From the NCBI RefSeq assembly GCF_024347575.1, contig NZ_AP025503.1, forward strand, positions 2,666,001-2,730,000: 64,000 bases of DNA, read 5' to 3'. Both the position numbers and the translations under genes were made by a program. This stretch comes from Vibrio pelagius (GTDB lineage: Bacteria; Pseudomonadota; Gammaproteobacteria; Enterobacterales; Vibrionaceae). Shown here one piece after another: positions 32,271 to 43,153 of the stretch; the stretch's first letter is position 1, and every line of letters begins with the position of its first letter. The notes beneath the pieces are model-generated. The model was not told the origin of the DNA, did no database searches, and was given only the letters and a program-made list of their open reading frames with translations.

Positions 32271-35084
32271 ATGACCAGATATGGCTTGAGAGCCCGTGTA
32301 ATTACCCTAACTCTTGCTCCGACCCTGATTATAGGGTTGTTATTGAGTGCATTCTTCTCATTTAACCGCTATCAAGACCTCGAAGGACAAGTTGTCAATA
32401 CAGGTACTAGCATTATAGAACCCCTTGCGATTGCGAGTGAGTCTGGCATGCAATTAGAGAGTCGAGAGTCGGTTCGTCAATTGATCAGCTACGCACACCG
32501 TAAAAACTCAAAATTGGTGCGCAGTATTGCGGTGTTTGATGAGCGTCATGAACTGTTTGTAACCTCGAACTTCCATCCCGACTTCGAGAGTCTCACTTAC
32601 CCGAAAGACAAACCGATTCCACATCTGAGTTCGTCTAAGTTGCTCGATAATACGCTGATTTTAAGAACTCCAATTATTGCTGAAGGTCAGTTCATCAATT
32701 CCGCTAACGGCCAATCTCAAGCGAATCAAGCCGTGGGTTATATTGCTATCGAATTGGATCTCTCTTCTCTACGGTTACAACAATACCAAGAGATCTTCTC
32801 TGCGTTCTTGGTTCTTATCTTAGGACTCGGCCTGTCTGGTGTGTTTGCATTCCGCTTAATGCACGACGTCACTCAACCGATCACACACATGAAGAACATG
32901 GTTGACCGCATACGTCGCGGTCATCTTGATGTGCGTATCGAAGGCAAGATGCATGGCGAGTTAGACTCACTGAAGAATGGTATCAACGCGATGGCGGTCT
33001 CCTTGTCGGAGTATCATGTTGAGATGCAGCACAGTATCGACCAAGCGACGTCCGATCTACGTGAAACACTCGAGCAGTTAGAAATTCAGAACGTTGAATT
33101 GGATATCGCGAAGAAGCGTGCTCAAGAAGCGGCGCGCGTCAAGTCAGAGTTCTTAGCCAACATGTCACACGAACTCAGAACACCACTGAATGGTGTGATA
33201 GGCTTTACTCGTCAGATGCTAAAAACTCAACTCTCCACCAGCCAAACTGATTATCTACAAACCATTGAACGTTCGGCCAATAACTTACTAAGCATCATCA
33301 ATGACATCCTCGATTTCTCGAAGCTAGAAGCGGGTAAACTGGCACTTGAGAATATTCCTTTTGAGTTCCAAGCCAGCCTTGAAGAGGTAGTCAACCTGCA
33401 AGCCACCAATGCCCACGAGAAAGGGCTTGAGCTAACACTGAAAGTCGATCCGAAAGTACCAGCTGGTATTGTTGGTGACCCACTGCGTATTCAACAGATT
33501 CTTACTAACCTAGTGGGTAACTCAATCAAATTTACCGAGCGCGGCAACATCGATATTAGTGTTGAGCTGCGCTCTCAATCAGAAGATAACATCGAGCTAC
33601 AGTTCATGGTGCACGACACGGGTATCGGTATATCTGAACGTCAGCAAGCTCAGCTGTTCCAAGCCTTCAGCCAAGCTGATGCGAGTATTTCACGTCGCTA
33701 TGGTGGTACTGGTTTGGGTCTGGTTATTACCCAAAAACTGGTCAGCCAAATGGGTGGTGAGATAAGCCTAACCAGTCGCTTGCACCAAGGCTCAACTTTC
33801 TGGTTTACGCTAAGGCTATCGACCACCGACATGCCGATGACTGATCTAATCGACACCCAATGCCTACAACAAAAGCAGTTGTTATTGATTGAACCAAACA
33901 TGCAAGCGGCATCGATTACTCAGCAAGTTCTGACTCAAGAAGGGTTGATAGTAACCTATCGCTCAGTAATGCCAAAAGAGTCGACCAACTACGATTATGT
34001 TCTTCTCAACCTTGCGGCTAACCAAGCCTACGAACTAGAAGTCGTTCAACAGTGGGCAAAACGTGCTAGAGAGATCTCGCAAAACGTCATCATTGGCACC
34101 CCAAGTACAGAATTGGCTTTGGGTGAGCAGCTAATGAAAAATGTTGATGTACAGTGCATTACCAAACCCCTGTCTCGCAAGAAATTGCTGCAAACCCTAG
34201 TTTCGAACCAAGCACCACTTCTCAACGCGCCGGTGATTGCGACGCACAGTGACGAAAAGTTACCTCTGACAGTTTTGGCTGTTGATGATAACCCAGCCAA
34301 CTTGAAACTTATCACCGCCCTACTTCAAGAGCGCGTCGAAACGGTGCTGAGCTGTACAAGTGGCCAACAAGCGATTGACCGAGCGACAGAGCAGACGTTC
34401 GATATCATCTTCATGGACATCCAAATGCCGCAGATGGATGGCGTGACCGCGTGTAAACACATCAAAGAGTTAGAAAATAACGCCAATACACCTGTAATAG
34501 CGGTAACAGCTCATGCAATGAGTGGCGAGCGCGATCGTCTACTCGCAGCCGGAATGGACGACTACCTGACCAAGCCAATTGAAGAACACGTACTGCAACA
34601 AGTGCTGATCCACTGGAGTCCAGAATCAGCAGTAGATAATTTTGAAAAGATCGATCCTGAACACCCAGCGGTGGGTGGAGAGATTGAGAGCCACACCATC
34701 GAAACAGAGAGCAACCAGCACAAAAACATCATCATTGACTGGCAGGCCGCACTCAAGCAAGCCGCCAACAAAGAAGATCTTGCACGAGATATGCTACAGA
34801 TGCTGGTCGACTTTATTCCTGAGGTGTACGACGCTACAGAGAAAGCGATTGAAGAGCCAGATTATCCAGTTGATGAGCTAATACACATTATCCATAAAAT
34901 GCACGGCAGCAGCTCATACAGTGGTGTGCCGAGGCTCAAAGCGGTATGTGCCACAATTGAAAAAGAGCTGCGCTCTGGCACTCAGATAGAGGATATCGAA
35001 CCAGAGCTGTTCGAACTTCAGGATGAGCTAGATAAGGTACAAGCCACAGCAATTCACTATCTAACCCCTATTCAGCCGAGTTAG
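32271..35084 (+). CDS. barA: Hybrid sensor histidine kinase BarA
   Basis: A 937-residue tripartite sensor kinase. Order: membrane helix near residues 8-30, periplasmic sensor region, second membrane helix near 175-195, HAMP, dimerisation domain with phospho-acceptor His300 (SHELRTPLNG), ATP-binding domain (GTGLGLVITQKLV), a degenerate receiver-like stretch, a receiver with Asp716 (MDIQMPQMDG), and a C-terminal HPt domain with His875 (HKMHGSSSYSG). BarA phosphorylates UvrY/VarA, which turns on the Csr small RNAs that block CsrA, whose gene is also in this window. Confidence 0.95.
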   Translation: MTRYGLRARVITLTLAPTLIIGLLLSAFFSFNRYQDLEGQVVNTGTSIIEPLAIASESGMQLESRESVRQLISYAHRKNSKLVRSIAVFDERHELFVTSNFHPDFESLTYPKDKPIPHLSSSKLLDNTLILRTPIIAEGQFINSANGQSQANQAVGYIAIELDLSSLRLQQYQEIFSAFLVLILGLGLSGVFAFRLMHDVTQPITHMKNMVDRIRRGHLDVRIEGKMHGELDSLKNGINAMAVSLSEYHVEMQHSIDQATSDLRETLEQLEIQNVELDIAKKRAQEAARVKSEFLANMSHELRTPLNGVIGFTRQMLKTQLSTSQTDYLQTIERSANNLLSIINDILDFSKLEAGKLALENIPFEFQASLEEVVNLQATNAHEKGLELTLKVDPKVPAGIVGDPLRIQQILTNLVGNSIKFTERGNIDISVELRSQSEDNIELQFMVHDTGIGISERQQAQLFQAFSQADASISRRYGGTGLGLVITQKLVSQMGGEISLTSRLHQGSTFWFTLRLSTTDMPMTDLIDTQCLQQKQLLLIEPNMQAASITQQVLTQEGLIVTYRSVMPKESTNYDYVLLNLAANQAYELEVVQQWAKRAREISQNVIIGTPSTELALGEQLMKNVDVQCITKPLSRKKLLQTLVSNQAPLLNAPVIATHSDEKLPLTVLAVDDNPANLKLITALLQERVETVLSCTSGQQAIDRATEQTFDIIFMDIQMPQMDGVTACKHIKELENNANTPVIAVTAHAMSGERDRLLAAGMDDYLTKPIEEHVLQQVLIHWSPESAVDNFEKIDPEHPAVGGEIESHTIETESNQHKNIIIDWQAALKQAANKEDLARDMLQMLVDFIPEVYDATEKAIEEPDYPVDELIHIIHKMHGSSSYSGVPRLKAVCATIEKELRSGTQIEDIEPELFELQDELDKVQATAIHYLTPIQPS

Positions 35085-35120
35085 CTCTCGGCACAGGTAA
35101 GTAATGGGGACCATAGAAAC

Positions 35121-35149
35121 AAAAAGCAGAGCCAAACGCTCTGCTTTTT
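35121..35149. terminator. Two-way terminator between barA and acpS
   Basis: Stem AAAAAGCAGAGC / GCTCTGCTTTTT with loop CAAAC between convergent genes; A and T runs on both sides. Confidence 0.9.
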
Positions 35150-35169
35150 ATTTGATTATCACCGAAACA

Positions 35170-35550
35170 TTAAGACTCGAACAGAACCGTTGCTACTGCG
35201 TAGTGACGTTCATCTGAGATCGTAATGTGGACAGAGTTAACACCAAGGCTTGCGGCTAACTCTTTCGCTTTATTGTGCAAAGTAAGAACTGGTTTCCCAT
35301 GTTCATCGTTCGCAACCTGAAAGTCATGAAAGGTAACGCCCATTGCGATGCCCGTACCGAGAGCTTTAGAAGCGGCCTCTTTAGCGGCAAATCGCTTGGC
35401 TAAAAAGCGCCCTTTCTGCTTCAAAGAGTGGAACTGTTCAAGCTCCACCTCACTCAAGATACGCTCCGCAAAGGCTGAGCCACTGCGTGCTAATGCCTTT
35501 TCAACTCGCTCAATCTCTGCGATGTCTGTACCAAGGCCAACCACTGCCAT
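35170..35550 (-). CDS. acpS: Holo-[acyl-carrier-protein] synthase
   Basis: A 126-residue phosphopantetheinyl transferase with the metal-binding [13 protein letters not shown] motif and [15 protein letters not shown]. It attaches the 4'-phosphopantetheine arm to acyl carrier protein. Last gene of the lep-rnc-era-recO-pdxJ-acpS block. Confidence 0.97.
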   Translation of the reverse strand: MAVVGLGTDIAEIERVEKALARSGSAFAERILSEVELEQFHSLKQKGRFLAKRFAAKEAASKALGTGIAMGVTFHDFQVANDEHGKPVLTLHNKAKELAASLGVNSVHITISDERHYAVATVLFES

Positions 35551-35578
35551 GACTCTTTAACCTTTCAATTCTTATCAA

Positions 35579-36316
35579 TTAAGCGTTGTTACGCGCGTTT
35601 TCCATTACCGCTTTCATATCTGATACCGCTTTCGCTAGGCCATCAAATACGGCACGGCCAATCACAGAGTGACCAATGTTCAGCTCGTAGATCTCTGGTA
35701 GAGCGGCGATTGGCGCAACGTTGTGGTAAGTCAGACCGTGACCGGCATTCACTGTGATACCTAGGTCGTCTGCGTAGCTTGCGCCTGCAGCAATCTTCTT
35801 CAGCTCATCTTGTTGGTCTTCTTCGGTTTTCGCTTCTGCGTAGTGACCTGTGTGTAGCTCGATAAATGGTGCACCACACGCTTTCGCTGCATCAATTTGC
35901 TCGCGGTCCGCATCAATGAACAGAGATACTTTGATACCCGCTTCAGTAAGCTTTTGCGTTGCTGCTTTTACTTTTTCAAGCTGGCCAACTACGTCCAAGC
36001 CACCTTCCGTCGTTAGCTCTTCACGTTTTTCAGGAACTAGGCAAACAAATTCAGGCTTAGTATCTAATGCAATCTGTACCATCTCGTCCGTTACCGCCAT
36101 CTCTAGGTTCATGCGAGTCTGGATAGTTTCAGCCAAAATGCGAACGTCGCGGTCAAGGATATGACGACGGTCTTCACGCAGGTGAATAGTGATACCGTCC
36201 GCGCCGGCACGCTCAGCAATCTCTGCTGCGTGAACTGGATCTGGGTATTGAGTTCCACGCGCATTACGTAGGGTTGCAACGTGGTCGATATTAATGCCTA
36301 AAAGGATTGAGCTCAT
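35579..36316 (-). CDS. pdxJ: Pyridoxine 5'-phosphate synthase
   Basis: A 245-residue TIM-barrel enzyme starting [19 protein letters not shown], with HLREDRRHI and the C-terminal [15 protein letters not shown] segment. It makes pyridoxine phosphate, the last ring-forming step of vitamin B6 synthesis. Overlaps recO by 4 bp. Confidence 0.97.
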   Translation of the reverse strand: MSSILLGINIDHVATLRNARGTQYPDPVHAAEIAERAGADGITIHLREDRRHILDRDVRILAETIQTRMNLEMAVTDEMVQIALDTKPEFVCLVPEKREELTTEGGLDVVGQLEKVKAATQKLTEAGIKVSLFIDADREQIDAAKACGAPFIELHTGHYAEAKTEEDQQDELKKIAAGASYADDLGITVNAGHGLTYHNVAPIAALPEIYELNIGHSVIGRAVFDGLAKAVSDMKAVMENARNNA

Positions 36317-37044
36317 TTTCCAATACTCCGTGCTCTAGAGAGACCTATTTGTGGCATAAACAGCTCTCTACTTTTTAATGGTTTGCCGCCAAGATACGGC
36401 TTTAAGGCTATGCGTGTAAAGCGTTTTGCCGCTTTTAACTGCTCTTTCGTTATAAATCTACGTTCACTGATCGCTATCAGTTCATCACCCATAAAGGTCA
36501 AGTTGTCACGGCGCACTGAGGCGATAAAACCCTTCTGCTCGCGATAGCGATAAGTCATTGTCGGATCAATAGGTTCTCCGGTACCTGCACAGTGCAGAAA
36601 ATCAACGCCGTAGCCCATTGCCGATAACAGAGCGAGTTCAAAGCGTCGCAATGCAGGCTCTGGGTTCTCATTATGCGCCAGTTCCGTTAAAGCATTAAGG
36701 TAATCATGAAAAAGTGCGGGCATCGGCACTTCTGCCATCAAAACTCGCCCAATTAATTCATTCACATACATGGCAGAGTAGAGGTTAATCCCAGTTAGCG
36801 GTAATCCAAGACTGATCGGTTCCGCTTGGCGCAATGTTTTCATTGAACTATTACCAGACCATTTCAGCAGCAGTGGTGTAAACGGCTGCAACGCGCCCTT
36901 AAGATTAGAACGTTTACTGCGAGCCCCTTTAGACATCAGTGTCATTCGTCCGAACTCTTCACTGAACACATCTAAAATCAGGCTCGATTCACTGTACGGT
37001 CTGCGATGTAATACAAAGCAGCGCTGTAACCCTTCTGAAGACAT
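36313..37044 (-). CDS. recO: DNA repair protein RecO
   Basis: A 243-residue protein with an N-terminal OB fold ([21 protein letters not shown], about residues 10-30) and an alpha-helical C-terminal domain. RecO helps RecR load RecA on SSB-coated DNA. It overlaps pdxJ and is separated from era by a hairpin terminator. Confidence 0.94.
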   Translation of the reverse strand: MSSEGLQRCFVLHRRPYSESSLILDVFSEEFGRMTLMSKGARSKRSNLKGALQPFTPLLLKWSGNSSMKTLRQAEPISLGLPLTGINLYSAMYVNELIGRVLMAEVPMPALFHDYLNALTELAHNENPEPALRRFELALLSAMGYGVDFLHCAGTGEPIDPTMTYRYREQKGFIASVRRDNLTFMGDELIAISERRFITKEQLKAAKRFTRIALKPYLGGKPLKSRELFMPQIGLSRARSIGK

Positions 37045-37062
37045 ATCACCTTCTAAATAGAA

Positions 37063-37086
37063 AAAAGGAGCCTACTGGCTCCTTTT
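37063..37086 (-). terminator. Hairpin between era and recO
   Basis: Perfect 10-bp stem AAAAGGAGCC / GGCTCCTTTT, loop TACT, with T-rich minus-strand tail, between two genes usually treated as one operon. It lies just upstream of the recO start. Confidence 0.75.
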
Positions 37087-37130
37087 AAAATGGTTTCGAC
37101 CCGGAGCGAAGCGCTTGCGCCTCTTGCGGG

Positions 37131-38102
37131 TTATAAGTCGTCGATGTAGCCCAATGAACGCAGTGCACGCTCATCGTCAGCCCAACCCGACTTCACTTTA
37201 ACCCAAGTTTCTAGGAATACTTTACGACCGAATAGCTCTTCCATATCGAGACGAGCTTCGCGACCGATGGTCTTGATTTTCTCGCCGCCTTTACCAATCA
37301 CCATCTTCTTCTGGCCACTACGCTCAACTAAGATAAGTGCGTTAATGTGGAAGCCATCGTTGTCTGGGTTGTAGTCAAAGCGCTCGATCTCAACCGTCAC
37401 TGAGTAAGGCAACTCATCACCCGTAAAACGCATCAGCTTTTCGCGAATGATCTCTGACGCCATGAAGCGCTGAGAACGATCTGTTACATACTCTTCTGGG
37501 AAGTGGTGTGTCGCTTTCGGAAGATGCTCGCGAACGTGCTTACGCAGTACATCAGTGTTCTTACCGTGTTTTGCCGAAATTGGCACAACATCGATGAAGT
37601 CCATCTTCTTAGACACTTCCATCATGTGCAGCATCACGTCATTGCGGTCTTGCACGTTGTCGACTTTGTTCACACAAAGAACGACTGGGAAGTTCGCTTT
37701 CTTAAGCTTGGTCAGCACCATCTCATCGTCTTCAGTCCAGTGCGTACCGTCAACAAGGAAAAGTACCAAGTTCACATCACTCAAAGAGCTGTTTGCTGCA
37801 CGGTTCATCAGACGGTTGATAGCACGCTTCTCTTCGATGTGAAGTCCTGGAGTATCAACGTAAATCGCTTGGTAATCCCCTTCGGTCTCTACACCCATAA
37901 TACGGTGACGAGTCGTTTGAGGTTTACGCGATGTGATCGAGATCTTTTGACCCAAAATATGGTTCAGAAGTGTCGACTTACCTACGTTCGGACGACCGAC
38001 GATAGCGATGAAACCACAGTGCTGGTTTTCCGGTAGGCTAGGTTCTTTGTTATCAGATGCAAAGAATGCATCGATATCGAATTCTTGGTTGTTATCAGAC
38101 AT
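37131..38102 (-). CDS. era: GTPase Era
   Basis: A 323-residue protein: GTPase domain with G1 [10 protein letters not shown]3 DTPG and G4 NKVD, and a C-terminal KH RNA-binding domain with [15 protein letters not shown]. Era binds 16S rRNA and is needed for 30S ribosome assembly. It has an N-terminal extension of about 30 residues before the GTPase fold. It overlaps rnc by 8 bp. Confidence 0.97.
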   Translation of the reverse strand: MSDNNQEFDIDAFFASDNKEPSLPENQHCGFIAIVGRPNVGKSTLLNHILGQKISITSRKPQTTRHRIMGVETEGDYQAIYVDTPGLHIEEKRAINRLMNRAANSSLSDVNLVLFLVDGTHWTEDDEMVLTKLKKANFPVVLCVNKVDNVQDRNDVMLHMMEVSKKMDFIDVVPISAKHGKNTDVLRKHVREHLPKATHHFPEEYVTDRSQRFMASEIIREKLMRFTGDELPYSVTVEIERFDYNPDNDGFHINALILVERSGQKKMVIGKGGEKIKTIGREARLDMEELFGRKVFLETWVKVKSGWADDERALRSLGYIDDL

Positions 38103-38772
38103 TGCTTAGTTGCTCTAATGCTGTTTCAGCAGCCGCTTGTTCTGCCTTGCGGCGGCTAGTGCCTTTACCGATAACAGGTTTATCCACACCTGCCACTTTA
38201 CACTCAACCGTAAACTCTTGGTTGTGTGCTTCACCTTTAATATTAGTCACTGTGTAGACAGGTAGCGGATTTCTTCGGCCCTGTAGGAACTCTTGCAAAC
38301 GCGTTTTCGGGTCTTTTTGAGAAACACCAGGCTGAATCGCTTCTAGGCGAGTTTTGTACCAGCTTAAAATAATACCGCGAATGGTTTCAGTGTCGCTATC
38401 TAGGTAGATAGCACCAATGATTGCTTCGACAGCATCTGCCAGAATAGAGTCACGACGGAATCCGCCACTCTTTAACTCACCTGGACCTAATTTTAAGTAA
38501 TCTCCTAGGGCGAATTCACGACCTAGTTCAGCCAATGTATGTCCACGTACCAAAGTAGCACGCATACGGCTCATATCACCCTCGTTTACTTTCGGGAAAC
38601 GGTGGTAGAGATCATCAGCGATGACAAAACTTAAAATTGAATCGCCCAGAAACTCAAGACGTTCGTTGTGCTTACCTGCAGCGCTGCGGTGAGTCAGCGC
38701 CAGGTGAATGAGATCGGTATCTTTGAACTGATAGCCGATCTTTCTCTCTAGTTTATCAATTGGAGAATTCAT
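38095..38772 (-). CDS. rnc: Ribonuclease III
   Basis: A 225-residue enzyme with the RNase III signature [13 protein letters not shown] (residues about 34-46) and a C-terminal double-stranded RNA-binding domain ending with [15 protein letters not shown]. It processes rRNA and cleaves double-stranded RNA. Coupled to era. Confidence 0.98.
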   Translation of the reverse strand: MNSPIDKLERKIGYQFKDTDLIHLALTHRSAAGKHNERLEFLGDSILSFVIADDLYHRFPKVNEGDMSRMRATLVRGHTLAELGREFALGDYLKLGPGELKSGGFRRDSILADAVEAIIGAIYLDSDTETIRGIILSWYKTRLEAIQPGVSQKDPKTRLQEFLQGRRNPLPVYTVTNIKGEAHNQEFTVECKVAGVDKPVIGKGTSRRKAEQAAAETALEQLSNV

Positions 38773-38798
38773 GCTCTCTCGATGTATTTAGTGATCGA

Positions 38799-39695
38799 TT
38801 AATTAATGCCACCGATGCGGTTGAAACGCACACCAGTTGGGATCCAAGAAGGTAAAACACTGTCTGAGCTGCGCTCAAATTCAAAGCTGATCCAAATCGC
38901 AACCGCTTTACCTACTAGGTTTTCTTCAGGGACAAAGCCCCAGTAACGGCTATCTGCACTGTTGTCACGGTTATCACCCATTACAAAGTACTGGCCTTCT
39001 GGAACGACCCACTCGTTAACACCTGGACGAGGTTGGTACGATTGCACACGGTCACGACGCAGTGGGTTAACTAAAACTTGGTGCTCAACGTCACCCAACT
39101 TCTCATTGAGTTGGATAAGTGGCACACCGTCTTGAATAAATTGGCTCTCTTCAACGTTACTCAGCTTCACAGGTTTACATCCTTGCGTGCCTTTGGTTTG
39201 AATACATAGCTCTTTATTACTGTTGTAACGGATCATATCTCCCGGCAGGCCAACCACACGTTTAATGTAGTCAATGTTTGGCTGTGGCGGGTATTTGAAT
39301 ACGATTGAGTCACCACGCTCAGGCTTGCCTGTTTCTACCAGTTGAGTGCGCCATACTGGGTCTTTTAGACCGTAAGCGTATTTCTCAACTAGGATAAAGT
39401 CACCTACAAGTAAGGTTGGCATCATTGAGCCTGATGGGATTTGGAACGGTTCATAGATAAATGAACGCAGCACCAAAACAAATGCAATTACAGGGAAAAT
39501 GGATACGCTATTTTCAACCCACCAAGGCTGAGCCGTCACTTTTGCACTGGTTTCAGCATCTAAACCGTTAGTTTGAGCGGTAACGCTAGCCAGTTTCAGT
39601 TGGCGCTTCTTAGCCCAAACAAACTTCTCTAACGCCCATATAACGCCAGTCACTAAGGTTACGATCACTAAAATAAGCGAAAATGTATTAGCCAT
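38799..39695 (-). CDS. lepB: Signal peptidase I
   Basis: A 298-residue inner-membrane protease with two membrane helices (about 5-23 and 63-78). Counting gives catalytic Ser90 in PSGSMMPT and Lys145 in DYIKRVVGLPGD, the same numbers as in E. coli LepB; box E GDNRDNSADSRYWG is also there. It removes signal peptides from exported proteins. Confidence 0.97.
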   Translation of the reverse strand: MANTFSLILVIVTLVTGVIWALEKFVWAKKRQLKLASVTAQTNGLDAETSAKVTAQPWWVENSVSIFPVIAFVLVLRSFIYEPFQIPSGSMMPTLLVGDFILVEKYAYGLKDPVWRTQLVETGKPERGDSIVFKYPPQPNIDYIKRVVGLPGDMIRYNSNKELCIQTKGTQGCKPVKLSNVEESQFIQDGVPLIQLNEKLGDVEHQVLVNPLRRDRVQSYQPRPGVNEWVVPEGQYFVMGDNRDNSADSRYWGFVPEENLVGKAVAIWISFEFERSSDSVLPSWIPTGVRFNRIGGIN

Positions 39696-39792
39696 TTATA
39701 TCCCTTAAATTTCATTTCTTTAAAAATAACGAAAGTGAAAGAATAGCGAGCTACCCTTTCACTTTCAATTATTCGTTTATCGTTGGATAAGC

Positions 39793-41586
39793 CTAGTCTT
39801 TGCCAACGTGAAGGATGGCAAGGAAAGCTTCTTGAGGCAGCTCTACGTTACCGATCTGCTTCATACGCTTCTTACCTTCTTTCTGTTTCTTCAGAAGCTT
39901 CTTCTTACGACTCACGTCACCACCGTAACACTTCGCGATAACGTTCTTACGCAGTTGCTTAACGGTTGAACGAGCGATGATGTGGTTACCGATAGCCGCT
40001 TGAATTGCGATATCAAACATCTGACGAGGGATGAACTCTTTCATCTTCTCAACTAGCTGACGACCACGAGTCTGAGACTGATCTTTGTGAGTAATCATTG
40101 CTAGTGCATCAACAGTGTCACCGTTTAGAAGAACGTCTACGCGAACCATGTTAGACGCTTCAAAGCGTTGGAAGTTGTAATCCAGTGACGCGTAGCCACG
40201 AGATGTTGATTTCAGACGGTCAAAGAAGTCCAGTACCACTTCAGCCATAGGAATATCGTAAACAACCGCTACTTGGTTACCGTGATAGATCATATCAACC
40301 TGCACACCACGCTTCTCAACACACAGTGTAATTACGTTACCTAGGTAATCCGATGGTACTAGGATATTACAACGTGCAATTGGCTCACGAATCTCATCGA
40401 TATCGTTAATAGCTGGAAGCTTCGCTGGGCTATCTACGTAAAGTAGCGTGCCGTCAGTTTTCTCAACTTCGTAAACTACCGTTGGTGCGGTTGTAATCAG
40501 GTCTAGGTCGTATTCACGCTCTAGACGCTCTTGGATGATCTCCATGTGAAGCATACCAAGGAAGCCACAACGGAAACCGAAACCTAGAGCTGCAGAGTTT
40601 TCTGGCTCGTAAAACAGTGACGCATCGTTCAGGCTTAGCTTACCTAGTGCATCTCGGAAGTTTTCGTAGTCGTCAGATGATACTGGGAATAGACCTGCGT
40701 ATACCTGTGGTTTTACTTTCTTAAAGCCCGGTAGCGCTTTTTCACAGCCGTTCTTAGCCAGTGTCAGCGTATCACCAACTGGTGCACCAAGGATGTCTTT
40801 AATACCACATACAACCCAGCCTACTTCGCCAGTTTGCAGAACTTCAGTATCAACCTGTTTTGGTGTGAAGATACCTAGACGGTCTACACCCCAAACTTGA
40901 CCAGTACTCATTACTTTGATCTTGTCGTTCTTTCTTAGAGAACCGTTCTTGATACGTACCAGCGATACAACGCCAAGGTAGTTATCGAACCAAGAGTCAA
41001 TAATAAGTGCTTGTAGCGGCGCATCTGGATCGCCTTCTGGCGCAGGGATCGCTGAAACAATGTTTTCTAGTACATCGTCAACACCGATACCGGTTTTCGC
41101 AGAACAGCGAGTCGCTTCCATCGCGTCGATACCAACGATCTCTTCGATCTCTTCAGAAACGCGCTCTGGATCTGCCGCAGGAAGATCAATCTTATTTAAG
41201 ATTGGCACAACTTCCAGATCCATTTCGATCGCTGTGTAACAGTTTGCTAGTGTCTGAGCTTCTACACCCTGACCCGCATCGACAACCAGTAGCGCACCTT
41301 CACAAGCGGCTAGAGAACGAGATACTTCGTATGCGAAGTCAACGTGTCCTGGAGTATCGATGAAGTTTAATTGATAAGTTTCACCATCTTTAGCAGTGTA
41401 GTTAAGAGTCACACTCTGAGATTTGATAGTGATGCCACGTTCACGCTCCAGATCCATCGAATCAAGGACTTGCGCAGCCATTTCACGATCGCTTAATCCT
41501 CCACAAACTTGGATTAGACGGTCAGATAGGGTCGACTTACCATGGTCGATGTGGGCGATAATCGAAAAGTTACGAATGTGCTTCAT
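39793..41586 (-). CDS. lepA: Elongation factor 4 (LepA)
   Basis: A 597-residue translational GTPase with G1 [17 protein letters not shown] and [13 protein letters not shown]-like domains and the LepA-specific C-terminal domain. It acts on ribosomes, with a role in initiation or ribosome biogenesis. I chose the ATG at 41586 ([10 protein letters not shown]), the family N-terminus; an upstream in-frame TTG at 41601 is less likely. Confidence 0.97.
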   Translation of the reverse strand: MKHIRNFSIIAHIDHGKSTLSDRLIQVCGGLSDREMAAQVLDSMDLERERGITIKSQSVTLNYTAKDGETYQLNFIDTPGHVDFAYEVSRSLAACEGALLVVDAGQGVEAQTLANCYTAIEMDLEVVPILNKIDLPAADPERVSEEIEEIVGIDAMEATRCSAKTGIGVDDVLENIVSAIPAPEGDPDAPLQALIIDSWFDNYLGVVSLVRIKNGSLRKNDKIKVMSTGQVWGVDRLGIFTPKQVDTEVLQTGEVGWVVCGIKDILGAPVGDTLTLAKNGCEKALPGFKKVKPQVYAGLFPVSSDDYENFRDALGKLSLNDASLFYEPENSAALGFGFRCGFLGMLHMEIIQERLEREYDLDLITTAPTVVYEVEKTDGTLLYVDSPAKLPAINDIDEIREPIARCNILVPSDYLGNVITLCVEKRGVQVDMIYHGNQVAVVYDIPMAEVVLDFFDRLKSTSRGYASLDYNFQRFEASNMVRVDVLLNGDTVDALAMITHKDQSQTRGRQLVEKMKEFIPRQMFDIAIQAAIGNHIIARSTVKQLRKNVIAKCYGGDVSRKKKLLKKQKEGKKRMKQIGNVELPQEAFLAILHVGKD

Positions 41587-41720
41587 AATTTGGTGTGACA
41601 AACTCTTTAAATTAGGACGGTAAGAAAGCCGCGCATCGACCGCGTTTCATAGACTGCGGTGGCGGCATTTCAATCAAGTTGGCAGATTCTACCCAATTTA
41701 ACCGCAATACGCATCATAAA

Positions 41721-42191
41721 TTAGACAAGCGGCTCACCAAGGATTCGAATCAACACCACTTGCTGCTTCGATTTATCTTCCATTGGTTTAGCTAAACGTT
41801 TTGCAAGGGCAATACCACCAGCAGTAAATATAGCAGCAGACAGAATAACTGCGCCCTCTCCTACGCCAAGTAAAGGCGCTAATAACAGCTGACCAAAAGC
41901 AGCACCTAGCATCATCATAAACAGTGGAACTAGATAAACCAAAGCCGCCGATTCCAGCAGACTTCTCTCAGGAAAACCTATCTCGACGATTTGCCCAGCT
42001 TTCACAAGGTTTTTAGTGGTTAGTTGCCAGAAAAGGGATTTGTTGCCAACGGCCTTTGTCACAATACCAGTGCCGCAACTCTTTTGTGACGAACAGCTGT
42101 TACAACTGGTCTGTTGCTCGCAGCTTAATTGCACGTGATAGTGAGCGCCTTGTTTCTCTACAGCGCTCACGGTAGCCAATGCAGTCATCAT
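41721..42191 (-). CDS. rseC: SoxR-reducing system protein RseC
   Basis: A 156-residue membrane protein with a four-cysteine cluster near the N-terminus (CEQQTSCNSCSSQKSCG, about residues 24-40) and two membrane helices. RseC is part of the SoxR reducing system and is linked to sigmaE control. It overlaps rseB by 4 bp and is the last gene of rpoE-rseA-rseB-rseC. Confidence 0.92.
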   Translation of the reverse strand: MMTALATVSAVEKQGAHYHVQLSCEQQTSCNSCSSQKSCGTGIVTKAVGNKSLFWQLTTKNLVKAGQIVEIGFPERSLLESAALVYLVPLFMMMLGAAFGQLLLAPLLGVGEGAVILSAAIFTAGGIALAKRLAKPMEDKSKQQVVLIRILGEPLV

Positions 42192-43153
42192 TGGCCTGTA
42201 CCTTGATTGGCAGCAAACTTCACAGACTGTGCGATACGCTGCGCGGTTGCAGGAGGAATATCTCCGACTACAGATATTTCGTTATCACCATTCACTAAGC
42301 TATGCAAAGTACGACGGCCTTGACGCACAAGCTGACCTTTCAGAGAGTGTTCATCTCTGTCTGAGATATAAACCGAGAAACTAAATAGCCCATCACTAAA
42401 CATCTGGCTTTCAACCATCTTATTGGTTGTCGCCATTGAATAGCGGTTGAGCTCTTTCGCTTCAAAACCATCAGGAATCCAAGAGACGCACCAATCGCTT
42501 TCTCCAACCGCGCCATCAGGCAATGAGAGCACTTTCGGCAGCTGGGCGTTGTTCAACCCTGCCATCGCTTCTGCAATTTTGTCGTTAACCACATAAGAAA
42601 TCGTACGGTACTGCTCTAGGATTTCACCATCTCGGTCGAGCAAATCCGCTCGTAGAGGCAGATTAGTGTTCTCATCGACCCAAAGAACATAGGAGTAACG
42701 CAGGCCATCTTTTGGCACGACACGCAACACTTGCGTTGTTGTACCGGCTTCACGCGCACGCCCTACCTTCACAAAGTCGTAATACTCGTTCAGGATATCA
42801 ATGTCGTTATTCAACATCGGAATCACTGGCGCAACCATGTTGCCAGACTCAATCGTAAAAGGTTCAGTACCTGGTTCGATGTAGCTGACTTCGTTGCCGC
42901 GACGAATTACTTCACGTACAGGGCCACTTAGATAGACAAGATGAGCAAGTTGCTTCTCATTACTTACGGCATGACGATACAAGAGCGGTTCAATACTGCT
43001 CTTTTTGATCAGTATGTAGGAAAGTTCGTAATTTAAATGCTGACTGGCCTCGTTCATTTGATGCAGCAAGGCCTTTGCAGAAGGCTCTTCTGCAAAGGCG
43101 CTTGGAGAGATCAAGCTGAACAGTGTCAGTGCACTGACCAGGAATTTCTTCAT
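42188..43153 (-). CDS. rseB: Periplasmic sigma-E regulator RseB
   Basis: A 321-residue secreted protein with a signal peptide ending about SAFA and a MucB/RseB N-terminal lipid-sensing domain. RseB binds RseA in the periplasm and protects it from DegS until misfolded lipopolysaccharide or porins appear. Overlaps both rseA and rseC. Confidence 0.94.
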   Translation of the reverse strand: MKKFLVSALTLFSLISPSAFAEEPSAKALLHQMNEASQHLNYELSYILIKKSSIEPLLYRHAVSNEKQLAHLVYLSGPVREVIRRGNEVSYIEPGTEPFTIESGNMVAPVIPMLNNDIDILNEYYDFVKVGRAREAGTTTQVLRVVPKDGLRYSYVLWVDENTNLPLRADLLDRDGEILEQYRTISYVVNDKIAEAMAGLNNAQLPKVLSLPDGAVGESDWCVSWIPDGFEAKELNRYSMATTNKMVESQMFSDGLFSFSVYISDRDEHSLKGQLVRQGRRTLHSLVNGDNEISVVGDIPPATAQRIAQSVKFAANQGTGQ

